Source of the DNA: Protostelium mycophagum
Taxonomy: Eukaryota; Evosea; Variosea; Protosteliida; Protosteliaceae
NCBI GenBank assembly: GCA_002081555.1
Contig: MZNV01002404.1
Span: 1 to 22,609 of the forward strand
DNA length: 22,609 nucleotides
Direction of reading: 5' to 3'
The position numbers and the translations under genes were made by a program. How positions within the stretch are numbered: position 1 is the first letter of the stretch; each line of letters begins with the position of its first letter. The notes beneath the pieces are model-generated. The model was not told where the DNA came from. It saw nothing but the letters and a program-made list of their open reading frames with translations, and ran no database searches. This document shows positions 1-9,277 of the stretch, one piece after another.

Positions 1-645
1 GGACCAGACCTGCAGGTGAATGTCACTGCCTGGTGTGAAGACTATAAGCAAATTCGACCATATCTTTATGCTGTATATACCAGGACCGATCACTACTCGA
101 CCCGACGATTCTATCTCTTTCGAAACTTCACAGCCAAGGACGAGATCAGTGCAGACAACCAGATTATCTCTCAGTATGTTTATCCTAGCGGAAATGTAGT
201 GTGGGATCCAACAGAGGCCGGCCCATACAGCATTGTGACATACAGTACACTTGGAGGAATAGCATCAAGAAGGAATTTTGTTCTGCCGGACTGTGGCACA
301 GGTACTCTTGGTGTGATCCCTGATTCTCAACTTTTCAAGATTATGGACCAGACCTGCAGGTGAATGTCACTGCCTGGTGTGAAGACTATAAGCAAATTCG
401 ACCATATCTTTATGCTGTATATACCAGGACCGATCACTACTCGACCCGACGATTCTATCTCTTTCGAAACTTCACAGCCAAGGACGAGATCAGTACAGGC
501 AACCAGATTACCTCTCAGTATGTTTATTCCAGCGGAAAGGTAGTGTGGGAACCAACAGAGGCTGGTCCATACAGCATTGTGACATACAGTGCGTTTGGAG
601 GAATAGCATCACGTCGTAACTTCGTACTACCGGACTGTGGTCAAA
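1..645 (+). repeat. Tandem duplication of a one-exon repeat (344-bp period)
   Basis: Positions 1-301 and 345-645 are copies at an offset of 344 bp. The first 150 bases (1-150 versus 345-494) are identical. The following 150 bases differ at roughly two dozen sites, and the introns that follow (302-339 and 646-699) are unrelated in length and sequence. Each copy encodes one domain starting GPDLQVNVTAWCEDY and ending LPDCG. Two further, more diverged members follow in exons 700-1002 and 1101-1331. Confidence 0.9.
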
Positions 646-3600
646 GTGAGAAATCTTGTACACTGTACCATTGTCTCTGGTTGATCTAATCACGAGTAGA
701 TTATGGACCTAAACCATTGACCAATAGTAAAAGATGGTGTGATGATCTAAAATCTTTGGAATGGTTCATTCCATACGCTATCGCACCGGACGGCAATAAC
801 AGATTTTTTAGGCTTTTTGACAATATGACGAAAGCCCAACAACCGGATCTCAATGCAGCAATGTGGGCCGGTTATGCTCTTTACCCTTCTGGATATGCAT
901 CAACTATGACGTTGAAGGAAGGAAATTACAGTATTGTCTCATATACTTCCCAATTAAAGATCGCGTCTCAGTGGACCTTTAATCTGTCCTCTTGTGGAGC
1001 TGGTCAGTACGATTCAATATCCTCCGAACGCGTGTCTCTGAGTACAAGAAACAACAGAATTTCAAATGAATGAACGTCACGTTCGTTAACGCGTATGCAG
1101 AATTCGGATCCAAAGTGATGGTCAACATATCCACATGGTGCAACACCTCTTCAGTCGTCATCAAAGGAATCTACGGTCGGAAATACTATGTATATACGGG
1201 GGAGATCATGGTACAAGAATTCTCCGGCAATGAACCCACATCTATCATTCTACCGGAGAATGATTATTCCATTGTTACGCTATTGCCTGACGGAGTGACG
1301 GTCAGCAGTAGGACTGAGCTAAATTTGAGAGGTGAGAGCAGATTTATTCGAGCATGCGATGATCATATTTAGGAAACTCTTGTACTCCACCCTCAGATGT
1401 AGACGCCAGATGCGAAGCTGCTAAATTTACCGGAGATAAGCTCAAAGCTTGTTTGCAAGACTGCGACACCTTGAAAAGTGTCAATCAACAATACATCTGC
1501 ATCCGCGGATCAAATATTAGGATTGCTCGGACCTATTCAATCGTCAACATTACATGCACTGGGGAGAACTGTAGCGCAAATAGATACCTATGCAAGCTGG
1601 GAAGCTATATCATTCAATCGAACAGGACCGGCAATAACACAGCCACATGTAACATGATGCCCCAGTCACCAGGACTGGATTGGTTCAGTTTCTCCACCGA
1701 TGGAGGAGCTATCTGGTACATGTCCGAATTCCCCACAATCATTCTGCCCACAAATGACACCATAGACATCACCATCAACTCACGGCAGAACGCCTCTGCA
1801 ATATTGGTACAGTGGAAGCCTGACCCACGATATTCACATGTGAGTATCACAGTAAGATCACAGAGAACAATATTGGTGGGGGATTGGACCGGCAGCACAG
1901 TAGTGACAGGACCTACTATCATATTTCCTAACACCGGAAGAGCTGTTATTGACCCTTCTCCACTCACTGATGTATTCAACCCAATCTCATCCCCAGTAAC
2001 TGACGGTGGTACCTCTACAACTGGTGTTGATAATTCTTCTGGTGGTTCTGGCACCTCTTCTGGTAATTCTGGATCATCTCAAGGATCCCAGCAATCAATC
2101 CCAAGGAAGATACCTTATGGACCAGTGGGTAATATTGGTGTTGACATCGCTCCAGTGTGAGTACACAAAAGACACCAATTAAATCTAAACCTTCATAGAA
2201 TTGAAAACAAGAAGGCACCCATAATTGGCGCAGATCTTCTCGAACAAAATCCTTTTTTGAACAATGATGCACTACTAGATTTTGCCAAAGATCTCGTCAA
2301 AGATGCGCTTGCGAGCTGGGCGAGGAGATCAGATTATTATATAAAGTACAAAGACTGGTCATGGGGAACTGATTTGGACCGCATATTGAACGCCGGACTG
2401 GTCGAGTGGGATTCTCTGAAGAAAAAGGTTCTACAGGATATCAGGATGGCAACACTTCATCCATTTCCAATTCCAGATTTCGGGCAATATGTCATGGATA
2501 ATTCAGTATGTCATGGATCTTGGTGCGGACCTCAAGTCATCTGCAAGAGTGTCGCCTTCGGCACAAAAGGTGTTGGAATCAGCTACATGGGAGGATCAGT
2601 AGAAATCCTCACAAAGAGATTCCACACCACTGACGCACAAGACAATCTGGACCAGATATGCAAAGACGATGATTTGTGCCAAGCTTGCAATGGAAACAAA
2701 TTATACGCAACAGTTTTCGAAGACATTTCTGATCTGTGCCTGAGCCAGCCGACATCAAGAAGGGCCTGTCGCAAACGCAACCGCAAAGATTTACAGAATT
2801 TCGATTGTGATACACTCCCCATATTAGGAAAAGGTCTCAATCTCCAGAAGTTATCATGCAATATCTATCAAAGCTACAGAAAGATGTTTGATGACATTCA
2901 TTGCGAGATGAACGGGTTCTGTGTTGGTATGGGTTGGGGCAATGTCCACTATATTGGCGGTTACGGTTTGTGGGACTATAATATTCCGGGTGAATATATC
3001 GGCTTGACACAAGATCTCGGAAGAGGTTTTGGGCTGCAGGTTAGAACCGAAGGCAATTACCACAGCAATCGCAATGCAGATGAATGATATCACGTCCAGA
3101 GTGTCTTTGTATGCGAATGATGACTGGCCCATCCGAGTTGACGGCAATGTGATTGCCCTCTTAGACGGGTCATTCTATCCATTTTTAGGTGGGAATGTGG
3201 CCAGAAACAACGAGTACAATTCACATGACTATATGATGATGACGTCTTTACAGTTTATTTGTCTTCTCTTTCTGGAGCAGGGCAGTGATATCCGTGAGAT
3301 TGACATGTGCTCACTACAAGAGATGTTATTTGTTTTACTCGATCACAGATAGCCGAGGTCTTGCTGAATCTCGAGGTATGTCATTAAAAATATTGCTCAG
3401 AGCTGAGTAAATTTAGGTTTACTGGGTAGTTGCGATGAACGCAACAGAGAGTTGGTCAAACGTAACAACGTAGCTGCTAGCAACTTTGATGATTTTGCAC
3501 AGAGTTGGAAGATCACAAACTGTTCAGAATCATTTTTCGCTTACCAAAACGGCTCCAATTGCACCTCTTTCGACATACCGAATTATGTCCAGGTCCAAAA

Positions 3601-6600
3601 GCAGCAGTTCACTCCACAAGAGGAGGCAGATGCCAAGCTGTTCTGCTCAAACCTCTCAAATGATTTTGAACTCTATGATAATTGCGTGGAAGACGCGATG
3701 GCCTTGAATATTAGCTCTCTCCCACCAGATGCGAGATCATCTATTGGTGGTTCAGTCACTCAGGTAGATAGTTTTCATCGTGATATAACATGACGTATTG
3801 AGCGATGAACAGGTGCTTGGAATCGCTGTGACCGCCAATCTACAATTGAATGTCACGTCGTATCTGTTGAGCAACACATCTGCCCACATTCAAATCTCTG
3901 CTGATGCGCAGTTTACCAACATGACCATTTTTACCGCTCAATTTGGTATTTACTACCCAATTGTAAGACAAACTGATCTCATGAAGGGTATGAATATCGC
4001 AACTCCACAGAATCCTTCAATCTGACTGGATTGTTTCCGGGCAGTAACTATGAAGTGCGTGTTAAGGCATATACCGCAAGTGGATTTGAGAGTCAAACGA
4101 TCATCACATCTTTCACTACAACGGGCTGCCTCAACACGTGCAAGAACAGGCAATGCGGCACTGACAGTTGCGGAAATAGCTGTGGGAACTGTAGTACCGG
4201 ATTTTTCTGCACTGTACACAGAGAGTGTGTATCACAAAGAGTCCACCTATCACTTTATGAAATCATCACCCTGAGGTGAGTTGATCACGTTTCATCTGAC
4301 GTACTGATGCAAACAGTGGTCCTGTGGACACAAACATTCAAGTGTCAGGTCTTCCCGACACATTCAGTTTCTCTATGGGAAATCTCATCAACGGATCTTG
4401 GTTCGTGCCCAGCAATCAGAAGCCTCTTTACATAGTGGCCAGCAATTCCGCGATGTCAGAAAACTTCGATCTGTCCATTACCGTCACTGGTTCAGATAGT
4501 GGCCAGCAATTCCGCGATGTCAGAAAACTTCGATCTGTCCATTACCATCACTGGTTCAGATCCATTTTTTTACCTTGCCAGTTCAGCACACAAACCATCC
4601 GTGTGGAATTTTCGTCGGAAGTCTTATCTACAACAATTTTGCCAAAGCTTCACAAGTTCAGGGACAATTCATTCGGGTGAAACTGCTGACCTAACACTCC
4701 AAATACCACTACTTTGGGCTCCTGCTTCTACGGAACTGTACACACAGCCTTTGATAATTCTATCGGTTGCTCTTGCTCTCCAGGATTTTCTGGTTTCAAC
4801 TGTACAGTCTGCCCTCCCAATACTTGTGTCTACAAGCCTGTAGATACAATGGCTTCTGGCTTTGGCAATTCCGCAGTCCAGACCTCTCAAAAGGACAGCT
4901 TGCATCTGACTGTGACTTCAACACTGGAGCAAGGAATCTTCCAGAATCCAGCTGTAGACAATTCCAAGGTGTCATCCTCTACAGCTTTTGTCACAGATAC
5001 AACGATCACTTTTGGATCCAGTGCCACGCCTTGTGACTACCCTGGCAGACTCTGGATTACTGATTATCCACAAGACTGTAAACATCAACTATCTGGCGCT
5101 CTTGACTGGAACACTGTTCTCAACAACTGCGGATTTGTCCCCACCATCACCAGTTCGCAGATCACATATGACGGTGTGATGACGGCCACTCGCCTGTATT
5201 CCATTCCAGTACTCAATGGATTCGATCCCATACCCCGTAGTGAGATCTCTCAGATACCATTGCACGTGACGTGAGTGATTCATTGAAAGATTTATGCGAG
5301 ATAATATGCTTAAATTTCTCCAGTTTCCCTACATCGACAAATGTGTCGACTTCAGTCCAAGTTATGAACAACACTCTACTCTCAGTATCAGTACTCACAG
5401 GTGTCAAGTTCAACACCACTCAGATGTCATGGAGCATCACAATCACTACTGTGACTGCCTCACCCTACTATCTTCAGTTACTTTCAACTCCCACCACTGA
5501 TGACCTCCGCACCACATCTAATGGAGGTATCTCTGAGTGCACCACCAACTCTCAAGGCAATTGCGTTCAGACCGTCCAGTTGATAGCTCCACAATGCCTT
5601 GGTCTGAACTTCAAAGCTAATCTACAGTTCAATGGAGCATGTCTGCCTGAGTCCACCAGCTGCGCATTGCCAAATCCTTTACCGTATCCGGCAGTGGTTA
5701 CGGTCAAGTCTGGAGATTCTTGCCCTATCTCCACAACGGTCACCTTCTCCACTCAAAAGATCGTCGTGTCTGACGCTGCTGATCTCTCACGCTCTGTGAC
5801 TAACTTTGGTACATCTCAAACTGCCCCACAAGACTGTAAACATCAAATATCTGGCGCTCTCGACTGGAACACTGTTCTCAACAACTGCGGATTTGTCCCC
5901 ACCATCACCAGTTCGCAGATCACATATGACGGTGTGATGACGGCCACTCGCCTGTATTCCATTCCAGTACTCAATGGATTCGATCCCATACCCCGTAGTG
6001 AGATCTCTCAGATACCATTGCACGTGACGTGAGTGATTCATTGAAAGATTTATGCGAGATAATATGCTTAAATTTCTCCAGTTTCCCTACATCGACAAAT
6101 GTGTCGACTTCAGTCCAAGTTATGAACAACACTCTACTCTCAGTATCAGTACTCACAGGTGTCAAGTTCAACACCACTCAGATGTCATGGAGCATCACAA
6201 TCACTACTGTGACTGCCTCACCCTACTATCTTCAGTTACTTTCAACTCCCACCACTGATGACCTCCGCACCACATCTAATGGAGGTATCTCTGAGTGCAC
6301 CACCAACTCTCAAGGCAATTGCGTTCAGACCGTCCAGTTGATAGCTCCACAATGCCTTGGTCTGAACTTCAAAGCTAATCTACAGTTCAATGGAGCATGT
6401 CTGCCTGAGTCCACCAGCTGCGCATTGCCAAATCCTTTACCGTATCCGGCAGTGGTTACGGTCAAGTCTGGAGATTCTTGCCCTATCTCCACAACGGTCA
6501 CCTTCTCCACTCAAAAGATCGTCGTGTCTGACGCTGCTGATCTCTCACGCTCTGTGACTAACTTTGGTACATCTCAAACTGCCTATTTTGGAGTGGTCTT

Positions 6601-6970
6601 AACCTCCAACGACGCCAGCATCGTGAAAGTGACCACCAAATCTGTCTGCATCGCTGGAGTTGACGGCTGTACCACGGTAGTTTTTGCACCAAGCATCACC
6701 ACAGGATACCAGGCTTCATTCTCAGTTGCACTTTCTCAGCTTCAGGGCACAACATCTAAGGCCAAATCTTTCACATTTGTGGCTTCTCTTCAAGTGCAGT
6801 GGACTGGTGTCAATGGAAAACGTCAGACATCCACCATTCAGTACGCCTTGACCAGTTCCACAGCTACAATTGAAGTATCTGAGAGTGCCGTCACTGCTGC
6901 CATCATCGGATCTGCCTCGAATTTGGTGTATAGTGCCACTGCGGTTGCTCTGATTGCGCTTACCCTTTGA
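1..6970 (+). CDS. Large secreted VWD/FN3/EGF-like adhesion-type glycoprotein, 5' end outside window
   Basis: Exons by phase: 1-301, 340-645, 700-1002, 1101-1331, 1373-2156, 2199-about 3025/3039, about 3066/3080-3293, 3349-3375, 3417-3763, 3813-3945, 4011-4275, 4317-4498, 4582-about 4680, about 4690-5270, 5324-6028, 6082-6970. In order it encodes about four repeats with an aromatic-Cys pair near the start and an SIV core, a Ser/Gly-rich linker (about 1990-2090), a Cys-rich region, a VWD-like domain (GNVHYIGGYGLWDYNIPGEY, then GLLGSCD and FAQSW with spaced Cys), an FN3-like segment (LTGLFPGSNYEVRVKAY), a CGTDSCGNSCGNC motif, an EGF-like module (CSCSPGFSGFNC), two copies of a 235-residue unit, and a hydrophobic C-terminus (VYSATAVALIALTL) that suggests GPI or membrane anchoring. 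Many Asn-X-Ser/Thr sites are present. Likely cell surface or matrix; ligand unknown. Two joins (3026-3079, 4680-4700) are unresolved. Confidence 0.75.
2950..3763 (+). other. VWD-like domain region within the large glycoprotein
   Basis: The translated segment has the shape of a von Willebrand factor type D domain. A G-x-x-HY start is followed by a GLWDY and PGEY core, then AIAMQMND and a VSLY strand, a WPIRVDG loop, GLLGSCD, a FAQSW segment and a C-terminal stretch with regularly spaced Cys (LFCSNL, NCVEDAM). The frame changes between about 3026 and 3079. Two introns are possible: 3026-3065 (40 nt, phase 1, keeps AIAMQMND) or 3040-3079 (40 nt, phase 0, keeps GLQ). Neither keeps every VWD-like residue on both sides, so a one-base indel in the region is a third reading. 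Clear introns follow at 3294-3348, 3376-3416 and 3764-3812. Confidence 0.6.
4432..4559 (+). repeat. 64-bp direct tandem duplication
   Basis: Two adjacent 64-bp copies (4432-4495 and 4496-4559) differ at one base. Because 64 is not a multiple of three, the duplication would break the frame if read through. A GT-AG intron of 83 nt from 4499 to 4581 (phase 1) would remove nearly all of the second copy and join to a frame that reads HTNHPCGIFVGSLIYNN, which looks like genuine coding sequence. Confidence 0.85.
5068..6583 (+). repeat. 758-bp tandem duplication, nearly identical copies
   Basis: Copy 1 is 5068-5825 and copy 2 is 5826-6583. I see two differences, both within the first 35 bases of the unit. 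Each copy contains a 53-nt intron (5271-5323 and 6029-6081) and the two introns look identical. 758 minus 53 is 705, or 235 codons, so the duplication adds one whole 235-residue unit without disturbing the frame. The first copy reads straight into the second (SQTAPQDCKHQ), and the second continues into the unique C-terminal exon (SQTAYFGVV). Confidence 0.93.
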
Positions 6971-7477
6971 GACATCATAATAGACTTGACGGAAAACAAA
7001 ATTTTGTCACTTTTATTGTTTCCACACAGGCTGATCGTGTTATTCGAGTTAACAATGTACATTGTGGTGATCACCAAAAGTTGAAAAGTAACACACAACA
7101 AAAGAGAGATCTTTTCAGTATTTTGCACATACTTTCACTTTCTCCAACAATAGAAATTCCAGATCTCAGGGTAATAAATCTTTTATAAATTTCTGACTCT
7201 CTTTCCTGTGATTGTATCTTCTTCCAAGTCCTTTACAGAAAAAATGACGGTTTCATACGTTCCGTGCACATATATTTTCTCCTCTATAGACACCATCCCT
7301 TGTGTTGAGAATAGTTTTGTGATATTGGTTTTATGTTGACCCTCGACAGATTCTGTGGTAATGTCACTTGTTGTATTACTACATTGTATTACTTATTTCT
7401 CGACCCCATTCCTTCACATCTGAAATATTACGATGTCCTGAATATTTTAGATTGTTTTGAAGATGATTGTCATTCTG
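6971..7477. other. Intergenic region between convergent genes
   Basis: About 500 bp of AT-rich sequence separates two converging 3' ends. The hexamer AATAAA at 7173-7178 could be the polyadenylation signal of the upstream plus-strand gene, about 200 nt past its stop. Small open frames here have no recognisable features. I see no RNA gene or mobile element. Confidence 0.5.
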
Positions 7478-9162
7478 TTATATTGGCACAAATACAAATT
7501 CTAGATCCGCACCAACTATGTTGTTGAGATATTTATCTATCTTCTCATTAGCTACCCATCCCCTCTCTTCCTTCCCCTTTGGGATATGATATGCCTCGCA
7601 TTTTATTCCAGATACAAAAGTGAGACAAAGTCCACAAGCGGTCTTTCTGAATCTGATCATCCCGAGGTTGGGATCTCTAAACATTTTTCTGACATCATCT
7701 ATATTTTCATCCCAAATACCATAAATCATCTTGGGTGACAAATTGGTATTTTCGTATAACTGTGAGGTTTAGGGTTTAGAACCTGGGATCAGTCTCACCT
7801 CTTGGATGGTCTTACACACGAAATCAATCCAGTTTGGAACTTTCGATCTTAATTCTTCTATTGTATTTGCATATTGCTTCATCTCCGGCGGGTCAGTCAT
7901 GACTGTGTGACATACAGCAATCTTACTTGATCTGGTCTCTCAAAGAAATACTGTTCAACTCCATATTGCTCTGCAACAGACAATATCTCTTTATATTCGT
8001 CTTTCATCTCTCTCAAAGGGTCGTAAAAAATCTGCAACATTCAAAAATAATGATTATAATTTTTCACACCTCAAAGTTGAGCTCTGAGGAATTCCTGATG
8101 ATGTGCTCTTCTTTAGAAAGAGTTGAGATGTCGCTCACAATTGGATTTATGTCTAATTCTAATGGAAATTGCGAATTGTGAGGATTGTCTTCGAAGGTCA
8201 AATGCTCAATTGCTGATGTGTCGTAGGGCATGAGATGTTCAAAATGATGCGCGACATGATTGACGGGATCCTCTTCTGAAGATTCTGCGATGTCTATGAT
8301 GTCATCTTGGGGATTAGAGAATTCAACATGAGGACCTGTCTTTGAGAGGTTGCTCTTCTGCGGAACATTCATTGATGATGGGGCGGTGACGTCATCCCCC
8401 TTCACCGAATTGGGGTTTGGGATTGCTTGTGTCTGGAAGAGGACCCAGCAATAGACATGTTTACCCTCTCTATTTAAATATGGTTTTTCCGGGCCAATCG
8501 TGCAACAAAAACTGAACAGTCCCTCTGTCTGCATTTAATTCACGCCTTTGTTTTGTTTGAACATTTGTGCTCCAGCAAAGCTGTAGAAGGCAAAGTGTCA
8601 AGACAACGTCTATACTCGATCATTGATCTTCTCAACATACTCACTCATTGAAAAACTAGAATTCACAATGATTCCTCCAGAAGAATCTTTCGTCTCGCGT
8701 CTTCTCTTCAATAATCCTGAATGTTTGATCTGCCTTGGTCCATAACCTTCTTGTGTGATGATCACTTTCTCAGCCGTTCTATCTTCCCCTGCAAAAAAGA
8801 GGAGTTCATTCGTATTGCGATCAATTAACCGCTGTTCTAAATCGAAGTTGATGTTGACTGGCGGCCATTGTGTATTGAGCGTATTCAGAATGTCCAAAAG
8901 ACGATTCATCAGTTCGATGTTGATGCTGGGACGACCATCTTTGTTGGTCCACTTTAAATAAGAAGTTGGAAAATCGATGAGACCATTATCTCTGAGGATA
9001 GAATGTGTTGAATCTGATTCTGTCAGGAAATGGAGCAGTCTTCAACAGTCGTACGCGTAAAGAGGGAAGAGTAGGAGGTTTCAAAATCCTACATTAATCA
9101 ATGAATGATTAGAATGCCTCTCACCAACTCACCGCGATTGTCTCAGAAGTGTGGCGTTGCAT
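7478..9162 (-). CDS. SH2-domain protein with possible STAT-like layout, about 471 aa
   Basis: Exons on the minus strand: 9133-9162, 9055-9088, 8616-9019, 8563-8580 (18 nt, tentative), 8070-8528, 7927-8031, 7799-7882, 7478-7759. All phases agree. The last two exons encode an SH2-like domain: a linker helix (PNWIDFVCKTIQELYENTN), then W394, DENIDDVRKMF, and a G-M-I-R-F-R strand whose Arg414 fits the phosphotyrosine-binding beta-B Arg, then GLCLTFV and AYHIPKG. The order of helical linker, short W-containing stretch and SH2 resembles STAT proteins. Upstream, a segment with FSFCCTIG and LNREGKHVYCWVLF could be a beta-sandwich DNA-binding fold, but this is weak. An acidic Ser-rich stretch separates the two. 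The protein stops about 10 residues after the SH2 core with no downstream Tyr. Alternative: an SH2 adaptor of another kind. Confidence 0.6.
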
Positions 9163-9277
9163 CACCCTCAACAGAAAAATAAATATTTCTGCATAATTAT
9201 TTATTCTTAATTTATCATCTCGAAATCATGTCTCCGTCGCGTTCTCTTCTGTTCTTTCTGTCTCTTCCTTGCAAATC
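9163..9277. promoter_or_regulatory. 115-bp gap: SH2 gene promoter and lactone oxidase 3' end
   Basis: This short, very AT-rich gap must hold the 3' end of the upstream minus-strand gene and the promoter of the next. The minus-strand hexamer AATAAA (plus strand 9201-9206) lies about 72 nt after the lactone oxidase stop. No distinct promoter element was recognised. Confidence 0.4.

Noticed and set aside
3963-4010. GTAAGA donor giving a 48-nt intron in the FN3 region
   Set aside because: That splice leads to an immediate stop. The donor at 3946 (65-nt intron, phase 1) restores the FN3 pattern.
7766-7780. Two TTTAGGG units resembling a telomere repeat
   Set aside because: Only two units, inside intron 7760-7798, where CTAAAC on the minus strand serves naturally as a branch site.
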